Shown here: positions 1 through 14,300 of the stretch, in pieces
Numbering within the stretch: the first letter of the stretch is position 1
How the letters are laid out: each line of letters begins with the position of its first letter
DNA from: Microplitis mediator
Taxonomy: Eukaryota; Arthropoda; Insecta; Hymenoptera; Braconidae
Assembly (NCBI RefSeq): GCF_029852145.1
Contig: NC_079978.1
Location: 21,185,774 to 21,249,773 of the forward strand
Direction of reading: 5' to 3'
Length of the DNA: 64,000 nucleotides
Made by a program: the position numbers and the translations under genes
The notes under the pieces: model-generated
What the model was told of the DNA's origin: nothing
Databases searched by the model: none
What the model saw: the letters and a program-made list of their open reading frames with translations, nothing else

Positions 1-2313
1 CAAAATATATTGATAATATACTGATTGATCATTGTGGTCTAATATATTTTTATTATAATCTACACGTGTTTCTGTTTTAATTAATTTTATAGTAATAATT
101 GTCATGCTGATATTGTGCCATTATCCTATTTAATACACATCAGACCCCGATAAAAAAGATGAATTTTGTCATAAGATGCATTGGCTCAATGATTTACTTG
201 TATATTTTTACGCACGCTGATGTCACAGCCCAAAAGATTCAGTATCTTTATCATCATGTCGACTATAGGCATTAAATGTCGTATATTTCGAATATGTGTT
301 ACAAAAAATGTAATTAATGCCATATATACATATGTAAAAATGTACAACCTGATATAGATAAAATAAATCAACTGTCTGTTAGCGACTCACCATCGGATTA
401 AAGTTTTCATCAAACTGTTACTAAACTCGGTCACTAAAGTCTATCAATTTTAATTAAAAAACGCTACAATTTATTAGTTTATATATTATAGTTTATTTTT
501 AAGCATCTTTTTTTCTTTTTTTAACAAAAACTACTTTGTATAATACTTAGTACAAATGGGTATAAGACGATTAAATGTTAACACACCTGTCAACAGTTCA
601 TAAGTCAATCTTTGTACTCTGTGTTTTATATTCGTTTGTACTAGATGTATAAACTACAATTAAATTGTAATTATATTTAACAGTAATGTCTTGGCGTTTA
701 TTTTATAGCATTCAAGTAATAATAACGAGAATTATATAATATTAAATCCCAAATAATAAATTAATCTGGAATCGAAAAATTAAAAAATATTAAAATTTAG
801 GAGTACAATTGAGATTTTTTAATTTTTAACAAGAATTGAAAAATAATATTTATTATTGTATACAATAAACGTGTCTCTCTGGAGTAAAATTTATCCCAAG
901 CGCAATAATAAAAATAATTTTAATTGAATTGCGACAATCGCTTAATAATTAAATATTATTTATTATTGGTGCACTTATTAAATTAGACCGTTCCACCAAA
1001 AATACTTTACTGTTTGTCGATATTTTTATTAACTTGTATTTAATATGTTCGCTGGGTGATGTAATACATACTCGTGAAATCTATATTTTGGAAAAGTTAT
1101 AACAGAAGCTTTAACATATACTATTTTTAAAATATTGTAAAACGAAAATATTAAAATTTTTAACTGACAAATAAAAACTATCAGAAATACTAGTCTAAAT
1201 TTTTTCACCGAAAATTCGATATTGTGAGCTAAATATTAATACTAAAAATATCAATAACAGAATATACGATTTTTAGTTAATTAATGTTGTTCTGCATTCT
1301 AATACGGTAAAGTAGCCGTTTTAAGCTACCAATATTATAAGTTAATAATTATGCCTAAAATCTAAATAGAAAATAATTGAATATGTTATTGACCAAATAC
1401 GATAATATATAATATGTCATTATCAACTTTTTGGACAATATTGGCAAACACGCAGAGAAAAAAAAATATTGCATATCTAGCTATATCTCAAGAATAGTTA
1501 TCGCTTAATATCGTTCTCACAAGAATTATACGTATACATTAGACCTATTATAACTACCCAGGTTGCTGTTTATAATTATACTTGATATCATTACATATAG
1601 CAATGTTTTGTATTATATGGTTGAGTGAGCGATATGTATTTCTCTAAGAGATATACTTCTCACTATAGATATTCCATCATTGTCACCTTATAAAAGAGCG
1701 TTATACTAATTTAACTTAAATAAGAGTATTCAAATTCGCTTCAATTATTTATGATTGTTTTTTTTTTTTTTTTTTTTTTGCACTCCTCGAATAATAACTT
1801 TTATTAGAATTTGTACGTTGGGGTATAATTACATAAACACGATATATCTCGCGAATCGCTCAATGAATTGGTTTTATTTTCTTTTATTCCTTTCAGAATT
1901 TCGTCTGGCTGAACCTTCTAGATTTTCACTCGTGTAGTTCTTATTGTTCTTTTTTTTTATCTATAATTGATTGAAATCGATGACCGATGGCAAATTTGTC
2001 TATATAATCCTCATGAAGTACCTCTTTAATGTTTTCAATTGAGAATCTCGTCGACATCGTATCGTCAAAAAACATTTTGTGTTAATTAAACTGATAAAAT
2101 TTTTCTTTAACAGCTCCGATAATTTATAAAAGTAGATTGGTTAATCAAAATGTTTCAATTGACATGAGTGTTTGAGGCGTTTAAATATAGCGTAAAATAA
2201 TTTACCAATCAGAAAATTCTCATCTAAAGCTGTCTTTCCTTGTAGAACAATATATTACTTTATCTGATACTATTTATAATCAAAATAATAACGAATACTT
2301 GTCTTTATTACAG
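1..2313. other. CaMKII intron (3' part), no gene seen
   Basis: AT-rich sequence upstream of the first recognisable exon, which begins after a 3' splice site, so this is intron. No kinase N-lobe exon (GKGAFSIV or AAKIIN-type coding) was found on either strand. A run of about 20 T lies near 1758-1779. Short open frames here are low-complexity chance ORFs. Confidence 0.7.
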
Positions 2314-2373
2314 ATTTTCAAAAACTTGAACGTGAAGCCCGGATATGTAGGAAATTACAGCATCCAAATATTG
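2314..2373 (+). CDS. CaMKII: CaMKII exon: kinase N-lobe alphaC region
   Basis: 60 bp between acceptor ...ttacag and donor gtaagt. It enters in phase 2 (AT completes an Asp codon) and leaves in phase 1. It encodes FQKLEREARICRKLQHPNI, the alphaC helix with the conserved glutamate that pairs with the ATP-site lysine. The fly protein has HHPNI where this has QHPNI. Confidence 0.95.
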
Positions 2374-5300
2374 GTAAGTTTTGTTAACTATACTCACACA
2401 GATCGTCACGTTTTTGTGCAGTTTACTTCAGAATAATGCTTTTTTAAAATTGGTTATTCGTAAATATTTCGGAAAGTTTAATGATTCCTCAAATATTAAT
2501 GAATTGTTACTTAAAAGAGTTACGTTAAGTTATAGCAATAAAAAAATCTTCAAGAGGGGCTTTTTTTTTTTTCTTATTAATTTTAAGTACTTTTCTACAA
2601 TAATAATGAATATTTTGAATGTGAAATTATTGAAATTGATAGTAATTAACAAACTATGAATTTAAAAATTGTTAGATGCATGGATTCAATGAGCTATTGA
2701 AAAACTATAAAAAAATTTTAAGTTATCATGTAACTTGCACTTAATTTTTGTTTGTTAAATTTTCGAAGGGAAATTAACTATTAATTGAACTAATTAATGT
2801 TATAATAACGAATTAGTAAAGCTGGGGAGTATTATGCATTTGATAAATCATAAATACGCATATATGTATATATGTTATATTATATAAATGTACAACTCTG
2901 GAGAATATCAATGAGTTATCACAGGCTAACAGCTAATTCCATATGTATATTGGTAAGCATTTCATCGTCAGTGTACATTATCGTATGACAACTGAGAAGA
3001 GACTATGAGACAAACAATAGCTCAATCCTGATTCGTCAAAGTGTCGATAAATTCAAATTAAAACTTGACGTCGACGTATGGATACGATAACCACATGTTG
3101 TTCTGACAATAGATGGTTGTTAATTTTCCAGAGTAGTCGTTTATACAATTGACATCGTTGAAATTCAACATTAATTAATTCTGATTAATATTTATCACAA
3201 TATTTTATTATGGAATATTAAACCGGCAAATAAATCAATTAATATTATAATAAAATACATATTAATAAAATAATCAGACTAAAATTTATGTGATGGTTAA
3301 AAATGAAATGTATCCACAATTAAACCAACAATATACATTTAAATAAATATATAAATTGCGACAAGTGCGTAAAATATGAATTCTACACAGAAAAAAAGGA
3401 TTTCTTGGCGCAAAAAATTTTTTCTTGTTCTAAGAAAATTTTTACTTGACCCAAGAAATTTTTTGTATTATAAAGTGAAAACAAAACTTTTCTTGGGGTA
3501 AGATAAAATTTTCTTGGAACAAGAAAAAAATTTTTTAGGCGAAAAAAAAATTCTTGAGCCAAGAAAAATTTTTGTCTTCAATTCATAATACAAAATATTT
3601 CTTGCGCCAAAAAATTCTTTTTTTCTGTGTAGTATAACTAGAAACCCATCTATAAAAACAAGTTACAGTTACCACACTATACTAGTCATGGTTAAATTAT
3701 ATAATGTTCACGTAATATATAACTAATATAGCCAATTCAATGACAGTATTTATTATTTATTGATATTTATCTCTATGAATTAGTTATGTATATGTTTGTT
3801 ATGGTGTGCTGCAGTATAGTTTCAATATATGAATCATGTGTTATAATTATTATTTCATGTGATAGTGGTAGTTACTTGTAGTTTTAACTATTCAATGTAA
3901 TGAGTATCACTACAGTTAGTGTACTACATTTAAATAACCAGTGCTAATCAGATTTTAAATTAGTCTTGTCAATAGACCAGATATTTAATCATATACTATT
4001 TAATAAAAATTTTTTTTTTTTTCGTAAATCGTGAAATTAGTTACTTAAATTAATTTCTGCTTGTAAATCCATATGCGGATGTAATGATAACAATGAAAAA
4101 AAAAAAAAACCCGGAAAAAAATACAAGTACTTGTTATATGTATTGTAAAAGCATTGGATTGACGAAGAACAAAACGAGGACACAAATGTCTCGTAAATAG
4201 GTAAAGTTGGGAGGTGACGAAATAGCTCTTTCAACTTCTGCAATGCGGAATGCCTTTTGAATAAAAGTGGGAGGAATTTTCAAGAGCCGCGTTAATGCGA
4301 ATCTTGTATATATATTTTATTATTTAATTTAAAAAATGAATTATTAATATAAAAATCAAGTAATAATTTTTTTAATTAGTTAGAGAGTTAATTATAATAT
4401 GAAAAATATATGTATTGTCATTAGACCTATACAATAGTTGATACTTTTGAATATATATTTAGACTTTACTATAGAGGCTGATTTGAGCCTGTTTAGTCAT
4501 GAGTAGAATGACAATCAACTCAAATAGCTAGTATCTATATCACCTGAGTTCACACTAGACTTTTTCCATTTTAATTATAAAATTTAGTCAATTGTTAAAT
4601 ATTGACTAAAAAAAAAAAAGACACTTTCCTAAGTTGTTGAAAAGTTAATATATATTCAAGTATAACCGTAAAGTCAAATATAAATTAAAAAATTATTCTT
4701 AACTTCATTAAACGTCTGTATAAATTAAATAATGCATTTTTATTTTAAAAAATATTTATCTTTGGGTAATTAAAATTTTTTTTATTTTTAAATTTCTATT
4801 TTATTAATTTAAAAAAATTATAAATAAATAATCTACTCTGTAAAAACGAATTAGTGAAAATCACGTGACATTCACTATTTAGCAGTGAATAGTCACTTAT
4901 TGTCAGTAAAAAGTATATCACTAATTCAAATAGTGGTATACTTTTCACTAGTAAACAGCGAATAGTCACTATTTTCACTATTTCAAATTTAAGAGAGTAT
5001 AGGCACAATGGATAGAACAAAGTTAATATATATTAACAATTCTAGTATAGTTGCTTCTAGAATCATTTGTTCTTATCATAAGTTACATATCTAAAGACAC
5101 ATTATAGGTATATACATAATATATGTGCGCACTTATGTGACTATAGCCATACTAAAATATATATATATATCTTTATTTATTTTTTTATTCATCGCATGCC
5201 GATGTTCAATTGAACCTCCAGCACTTGCACATCAATAATAATAATAATAATCGTAGGATCGTTTCGCCTTTATAGCACATCGTGTTTTCTACTTGAATCG

Positions 5301-8300
5301 TCAGTCTTTAGAAAACGTGTCTAGTTCTATTCTATTGACAATCGCATTCAATTGCTCAGTATATATTTCTTTTGTTACCATAACTTTTCCCACATCTAAA
5401 TTTTATTCTTCTCGTTTCAAATTTTTACATAAGTAATTTAAATATCGGAAACTATAAGCTGTAATTTTTTTATTATTCTTGAATTGATGATATAGTTATC
5501 ATTGTATACTTAACATGCACTGTATCCTTATATATTATAGGATAATTAAACAATCATTCATTAATAAGATATTACTTAAATATGTTATACGTATTATTAG
5601 TTTATTTTAAACCTATACGCTTTTTTCATTGCACACAATGATTTATTCACTTATAAATGGTTATCTAAATAAAGAAAAAGAGAAAATTTATTAACCATGT
5701 TGGCTATACTTCCGGAATTTTGTTTTTGTTAACTAGCTCTTCGAGACAAGACGAGATTATTAGCCACAAGTTTGAGTTCTTCGAGGTAGAAATGCACGGC
5801 GCTAACAATATTTAAAAAAAAAAAAAAAATTATCTCAACATCATCTAAAAATTATAGTATTATCTAGCAAGCATGTAAATATCTTCTGTAGTAAATGTGT
5901 ACTTAGTAAAAATTTCATCTATATATACATGCCCATTTTGTTTAATATTATACTTTACCTCATCCAAGATAAAAATTTTAATGCTCACTAAATAATCTTG
6001 TAGTACAAAACTGCTAAGATAATTTTTACTTAAGAGAAACCAAAATATTATAATTTTTTTTTTTTAATTTTTCGGTCACGATTTCTCTTTTCAATGAATT
6101 ATTTTATCTGAAATAAATCTAGCAATAGTTTAAAAATTAATTAAAACTTAACGATATTTACTTTTTTATTGCCACAATAATAATTTCAGAATCAGTTAAT
6201 TCTTTGTGAGATATTGATTACTTATACAACAGACAAATTAAAAATCATTAAAGATGATTTTGATCTCGAACTGCCTAGTTCTGATAGAAACCCTAGTTTA
6301 AAAAATCCGACTAGAATCAATAACTTTTCTTTTTAAAATTTTTGATAAAACCGTAGCATAAACTTAAGTACAGAGGGGGATAAGCGATCAATTTATTATG
6401 TTGTGTGGCTTTACTCTCTATGACATCGAGGTGTGGCTGAGAGGATCGATAAATACGATGCTCCAACTTGAGGTGAATGTAGTGTAGGTGTACTCTCTTG
6501 GAGTAGAGTCGGGACGCCATCGTTTCTCTCAGTAATGTCGTTTTACAACGGTTGTGTTCAATTTTCTGCTCACAAAACTAACGTTGTAAAACTTTTAAAT
6601 GACATCAGACTTTTCTTAAAGTTTACCCATACTATACCATATCATACCATACCAGCAAGAGTTAAAAAGAAAAATAATAACCTTATACTTTCATTTCCAT
6701 ATACAAAAGGGGAAGTAATTACTCTTTGCAGGTGACGATTAAAAAATTGTTTTTATTTAAATCTAGAAGGATTAGGTTTTTTTTACAACCTGTGTAAAAT
6801 TATTTCATGTCTTATTTTTTAACTCTCATTAACTAATTGTTATGATTTTAGATAATCTTGAAAATTTTTCAAAAATTAACAAGTTATTGTTTTCTATCCA
6901 ATTTTTAAAAATCGAGTTTTTATTTAGAATCATCAACTCCAAAGTCCTTATATCTGCGTCGAATTCCGCAACGAGCATTAAAATTAGTTCATTGACAAAA
7001 ATTTAAAAAATTACCGTTTTTAAAACTTTTTCTCAGATATTTGATAATTTAATAGCCAAATTTAGCATAAAATTTATTTAACTTTTAATCTAAACAATCT
7101 TTATTGATTTCTGTCAAAGCCATTCGTTTGGTCTACAATAATCGTAAATTAATAATTTCAGCATTCATCATTCCGTCAATTAATTTTGATTTTTTTAATT
7201 TTTTTTAAGCTAGCCTATCAGTTCAACAATTTTATATATTTTTTTCATTATGAAATATGACGAATTAACTAACACGAATAGAATTAATTTTTTTTTAGTT
7301 CGTTTAAAAATGTTTTTTTTTTATCTCTAAACTTTTAAGAAAATAATTTTATTTTCTATTTTATTTTTATCTAATACCATAAAATTTTGACTGTAAATCT
7401 AATTTTATTTTTATTGAAATTATAAAGTGGTCACTGTATGTGTAAATTATTTTTTCTCAAGTATTCAGTACACAAATTTCTAACGAATTGAAATTTAATT
7501 TCACAGCTGGTTAGTTTATTACACTAATCTAATTGAGATTTAATACGACTATTGTTCTTTGTACATAGAATACAGTGGTGATGTATATTCTACGCAGAGA
7601 TACATTTCATCTACACTCTAATTTATTATTCATTGTATATATGTATAAATTTGTAACATAAATCAGATCTCATTTATTAACACACTACGTGACTTTCTTG
7701 TGAAAATATATATTTCAGTAAAACTTATAATAATAATAATAATAATAATATTCTAGGTTAGTGAATGATTAAATATAATTTTTAATTATAAATTTTTGGT
7801 ACTAACAATAATACAAGTGACTAGCATAAGTAATTTTTAGCCAATACTAAATCTATACACGATAACTTACATGCTCTCTAATAATGAATTTGTAAAATTC
7901 ACTGTGAATCAGTGGATAGTCACTATTTATCCAGCCATTATACGACTAATTCAACCAGTTGTATACTTATGCAGTTAATTTCACTAATTTATTTTTAGAG
8001 AGATTTATTGTTATATTTTTTAGTTATTCATATGGTTAATATAAAAAGTTATAATCGATAGAAAAATAATGTGATAACGAGGCTCATGAGTATCATTGAT
8101 AGTTTACTAGAATGAGCAATGAGATTAATAATAATAAAGTTTTAATCGTTGTTGATATCATAAAGAGAGTTAGCGGAATAACATTAATCGAAAGGTACAT
8201 ATAGGGACGGTGGTGATAGAAAAGTTATAACTCACAACTGGAAGATTATATGAAATGAAACACCATTTCTACTATCAGACAGTCAAGTTTTAAATGCAAT

Positions 8301-11300
8301 AGTTTCAAGCAGCCTCGGGCAATCAATTTGACCTTTTATGATTTGCGTTAAAAGCATATTGCGCAAGCGCATTATCACTGATAATGCAGAGATACTTGGA
8401 ACCTGCTACACAAATTATGATAATTCGAGTCATTGTTAGAATTTTAACAATCACGTAAATTTTTTAGTAAACAAATACAGAAATATTTTTTTGGCTACGG
8501 ACCCATACTTAAATTTAACACAAAAAAACGGCAATTCCATAGAGCGTCATAATATAGTCTATCTGTCGTATATTTTATGAAACTGGAATAAACATATTAG
8601 AGCTAAAATAATTACAGCGAGTCTGTCTGCAACAATTTTAAGATCACTATTGTTTTGATAATTAATCTTAAATAACCAAGCGGAGTTTTTCTTTGAGCTA
8701 CGCTTAATGTCAGCTTTTAAACTTTTATATTGTTCCAAATGAAATTTAGATTTTGTTCTATTATACTTTTTTTTTTTTGCTCTCCTTTTAACCTCAATTC
8801 TGATCTGATATTATTGAACCATATAAAGTACGTTACCGTAAGTTTTGGTGTGTTACTCATTTTAGTCACTTCAGGAATCAAAGTTTTAAATACTACAGAA
8901 TTAATGCTAATATAAAAAAAGATAGAGCTAATTGTATCAGGATTACTCTGATCATGATTTATGTTTTATAAGTTTATTAAAAATAATATTAAAAATTTTT
9001 ATGGTTTTTGACAAATTAATAAATTTTTTAATGTACCTATTTTTTATAATTACAGTGAGATTACATGAAAGTATACAAGAAGAACATTGCCACTACCTTG
9101 TCTTTGATTTGTAAGTAAAATTTAATAATCTATAAGTGAAATTAACCCCTCAAGTACAGCAGCTAGCTAAATAAAAGTCATCCTACAGGCCAGATGACTT
9201 ACCATATATACCACGTAACTTAATAGAAATACAATGCTTTTATTTGGGTCAGTAGACGTATACTAAACCCGGCCTGTGGGACGGTTTTTGAGGTCAGTAG
9301 ATATATACCGACCCCGTACGTGACGGGTTAATAGTATAAATTACTTTATTGGGGTTTTGTCTTGAAGGTAAAAGATGAATTATAAGACGTTTAAGAGACT
9401 AAATTTAAAATAGAGATCGCTTGAAAAGAAAAAAAAAAATAACCAATTTGAATTGTCAAGTTTTAGTATCTATAGTGGAGGTCAGACTTTACTGGTTAAA
9501 AAGAGTCTAAATCTTTTAGTTAACGCGGCAAAAAAGATGTGTTTAAATTTTTAGATTTTTTTGTTTTAGTAATAATAATAATAATCATCAAAGTGTTGAG
9601 TTTGAATATTTGAATCTAGTAAAAATGATCAGCTAATTTATTATAATAAAAATCAATAGCATGTATGTAAAAATGCAACTGCCAACTGTTTTTGGTTACA
9701 ATAGGATGTAGCTATTTTGATGTTTATGGAAAACAAATATTATTCTAGTATGACTGAAATCAAGACGAGAAATAACTTAACTAATTAAAACAAGACATTT
9801 TCGCTCTATAGAAAAAACTTATTTTTGTTTAGATCTTCTTATTCGTATTGGTTTTAAATTGGCTTATTTTCACTGGATAAATAAATATTGGCATGCAAAT
9901 AAATAGTATTTATCCAAATCAATAGTATAAATAAATAAATTTTTTAATATATCTATCACAGTGTTGATAAATGAGTTAAAATATCCACTTATACTTTTGA
10001 TATATATTACACTTATGTTAAAGTAAATTTAAAATTTTTAAAATTCGTTGCCTTACAAAAATTATTTGTAAAAAATTATTTTCTATTTTCAGAGTAACTG
10101 GAGGTGAACTTTTTGAGGATATAGTTGCTCGTGAATTTTACAGCGAGGCTGATGCTTCTCACTGTATACAACAAATTCTAGAAAGCGTCCATCATTGTCA
10201 CCACAATGGAATTGTGCACAGAGATCTAAAGGTAGATCTTTTTATTTAATATTATAATTATATAGTTTCATAAAAATATGTTTTGTTTTAAACTTTATTA
10301 ACTGTATTATACTCTAACTTGTATTCAACCTAATAACAACAACAAAAACAACAACAATAGCCTGAGAACCTTCTCCTCGCTAGCAAAGCGAAGGGTGCAG
10401 CTGTGAAATTAGCAGATTTTGGATTAGCCATTGAATTACAGGGTGATGCACAGGCGTGGTATGGTATGTAAACTACATTCATATTCGATTAATAATATTT
10501 TAATCTTTAAAAAAAAGTTAATAATCTTTACTATATTTTATAAACACCATAATTTTAATACAGTTTTATATATATTATTTTTTAATTGTTTCTTAAATAT
10601 TTAATTTTATAAAAAAGGTTTCGCTGGTACGCCTGGTTACTTGAGTCCAGAAGTACTTAAAAAAGAACCATATGGAAAACCTGTAGATATTTGGGCATGT
10701 GGAGTTATTCTTTACATTCTTCTTGTTGGCTACCCTCCATTTTGGGATGAAGATCAACATCGATTGTATGGACAAATTAAAGCTGGAGCATATGATGCAA
10801 GTTTTTTCATAGTATTTTAATAATTAACTGCATATAGTCAAGGAATTATCATTGGTATTTATATTTATGATTGACTAATGAATTTTGTAGTATCCAAGCC
10901 CTGAATGGGATACTGTAACGCCCGAAGCGAGAAACCTCATCAATCAGATGTTAACGGTAAATCCAACGAGGCGCATAACTGCCAGCGAAGCGCTCAGACA
11001 CCCTTGGATTTGTGTACGTATTTTAATTTAGTCATTGCTTTAGCTATTGATCTTTACAAATCTGCTGCTGTATCAGTAATGACTTGAGTTAATCACAGAT
11101 TAATTATAATTATTATTTTTTAGCAACGTGAACGTGTTGCATCAGTGGTACACAGGCAAGAAACTGTGGATTGCTTGAAGAAATTCAATGCAAGGCGCAA
11201 ATTAAAAGTAAGTTCATTTTTTACTATTACTTAATCATATCAGTAATCCTTAAAAAAAAATATTCTACAATTAATATATAAATTGGAATCAAACAGGAAT

Positions 11301-14300
11301 AAATTGATATAAATATTAAACCTGTTACGTTACATTTATTATGTAATACCGATAACGTAATAAATGCATAGGTCAAATAATCCAATTTAAATGAATAAAT
11401 TTTTAAATGCTCTTGATTGAAAAGTTACATAAAATTTGTTTATTATTATAATTATTAACATTTTACTATTTATTTAAATTTCTACTAATTATAATGAATA
11501 ATAATTAATCTTTTGAAAAGTTAACGTTATCGTTTTGGTAATTATAAAGCCTTCACCTAAATTATCTAGACATTTTGCGCACATATGATAAACACTTATT
11601 AAGTATATGTATTTGAAACTTTGAAACATGAAACATATGTTATTATTATTTCCAATTGCTGGACGTAATAACATATATTTTATAATCTATAACTACTAAT
11701 TGAAGAATAATAAGTTGTTACATTTAGTGAATATAGTGATGTTATAATTTTCATTAACTTTATTGATTAAAATTATTCAACTTAATACAAATAGTGATTG
11801 TCATTACAAAACGGATTATTAACAATTCAATTCATTATAATTTAATTATAACAAAATCTAGCGAAAAAAACTTGTCTTAAATTTCAATTTAATTTTTACA
11901 AAACACATAATTATTTTCGACTTGATATTAATTATTTATTTTAACGAATGTCTTTAAATTCTTCTAGTTTTTTTTTTAATACGAATATATTTTGTAAATA
12001 CTGTTGTTGTTATTTATTTAAATCTTGCTGTGAGTGTAAAAATAATGATTGTACTGTGACAGTTGAAGAAAAATGTAAATTTAATATTAAACACACACCA
12101 ACAGAGGTTGAAAAATGTTTTTATAAACATTATAGTTTTTTTTTCATCACATAGTAACGGCGTACTTTGAATATGAAACATTTGAAAAATTTTTGTAAAT
12201 CAAAAATTCCACTCCTCAATCGCTAATGATTAATATTATTTTTTTTTTTGTTTTTTATTAATGTTTTTGTTAATTTATTTTTAATCAGTTTACCTAGCAA
12301 GAGGTTTTAATAGTTCCTTACTAAATTACTATATTAAATATGCTAGTATACAATTAAACCCATTTTGGTTCATTTAAAAGATTGTAGAAATGTTCGTAAA
12401 ACATCGTCTGTACTTTCACGCTTGAAGAATGCAAAATTTTGTAAAAATCGTGTACAAAATTAGTAAAAAACGAATTCTGATTGTTAATTTTTATAGTTTC
12501 AAATGTCCTTTTAACTAAATTTAAAAAAAAATTTTAAAGCTGTTATTTGAAAGTGTAATTGTTTTATAATTTTTTGAATGCTTTGAGTTTTCTATTCGAA
12601 GCACCGCGTTAGTATTTGAAACTCTGTTATTGTTATTTTTTATTTTATCTATATAGAGTTAATGATAATTTTTATTAATTATGTTAACAGGGCGCAATAT
12701 TAACAACCATGATAGCGACGAGGAATTTTTCCAGTAAGTATGATGCACAGGGTGAGTATCTCCGGCCCTCTTCAGCGCTACATCAAGCTCGTTAACCCCT
12801 GTATTTAATTTATTCCTTTTTTGTTGTATATTAATTTCACATTAGTTATTAATTTCACTCCTTATAACTGTGTATTATTTAAAAAATACAAATTCATATT
12901 CATGTACATATTACACTGGTAGGTTTAATTTCATGTCACTTGTGATATTAGTTTATTTATCTACACATCAATAGTAATGTGTTATTATTTTATTGATATA
13001 TAATCTCTATATGACAAAGTTTACTTTAACACAGTCTTCTTACTGCAAATCGTTGATTGCACTTTGTCCCAAACCATTATTGTCGCACTATATGTATATA
13101 CATTTCTTTTTATTTATTACAATGAGATAGAAAAAAAAATATTTACTGTAAGCTAAATTTATTTTACTCATCATCTTGACCGCTGTTGGATCCAAGACGC
13201 CGAAGATTTAAACGAAAGACGGCTCGCTTGAGTAAATTAAATTTATTTCGCAGCACATAATTTTTTTTATGTGTATATTTTTGTTCTCAAGAGAAATTAA
13301 TATTTACCAAATTGGTTTTAACTTTTAAGATATAAAATAATTTCTCTTTTTATTTTATTATCAAAATAGTCTGATGATTATTAGTTTATATAAATCCTTG
13401 TAGAATAGTTAAGGAAACAGGAACGGTTAAAATAATTTTTGTAAAGCTTTTAATGAAGAAAAATTTGATTTATTAAAACATCAACAGAATATTTAACAAA
13501 CTTTTTGTTTTAGCAATGCTTTTATTATTCTATTTGATGAATGACAAATATATCATTTTTATGTCGTAAAATTTTGCGATAGTTATATCTATCTGGAATA
13601 AAAATGTTGAATTTGTTTAGGATAGTTAAGATGTGTCTAAAGTCAAATTTAAAATTTTTTAAATTACCAAATATATAAATTTTAACCAATTACATATTAA
13701 ACACGGTACCTGGTATCTGGTATTTTACTTTTTACATAGAGATTGTGTGTTGTTACACTTGACAATATTTATGATACGTTATCAATCTTTAATTTTGAAA
13801 CTGATATATTTTAGTTAGTAACCATAAAGTTGGTACTACCATTTAAATTCTGAATCAGTATTGTTTTTGTTTACATATGTGTTGTATGTTCAATAAGTCT
13901 AAGTTATTACTTTTAATATATGTAATGCCGTATGTACATACATTATTATTTTTTGATCTTATCGAGGTTGATCTTGTTTAAATTTATCAAAATTTCCGAT
14001 TGTATAAAAATAAATTCCACTAAAAAAAAACAGTATTTTTTAAATCAAAGACAAGTTCTCACTTTAGTTTAAAGTAGAAAAAAAAGTTATTCAGCATTAA
14101 GTGCCAAGTTTTTTCATTCTAACTTAATCAAACGATAACAAATATATAAAATTGTATTTATGTCAGTCTATTGCTGAGAAATATTTAAATAAATTTCACT
14201 AAAAATGTCTCGTAAATTCTTATGAAAAATACAGAATTTATAATTTTTACACAAAGTTAAACACAATCGGCGATAGTAAGATCTACTAATAATTTTAATT

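Larger units (their letters stand above)
2374..9055 (+). other. CaMKII intron, about 6.7 kb with MITE-like elements
   Basis: Long intron between the N-lobe exons. It holds three inverted-repeat elements (listed separately), an ATA/AAT repeat near 7728-7750, and a somewhat GC-richer patch around 6400-6600. No exon could be supported in it. Confidence 0.7.

Noticed and set aside
1755..1937. 60-codon frame starting with a phenylalanine run
   Set aside because: Created by a poly-T tract; no other coding support.
11948..12154. Cysteine-rich 68-codon frame in a CaMKII intron
   Set aside because: No upstream promoter signal, signal peptide or splice support, AT-rich codons and polyphenylalanine runs typical of T-rich noise.
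13141..13240. GC-richer intronic patch with basic frame RRRFKRKTARL that looked like a nuclear-localisation exon
   Set aside because: The candidate 35-bp exon does not keep phase 1 at both ends, and the in-phase reading ends in a stop; the splice sites are also poor.
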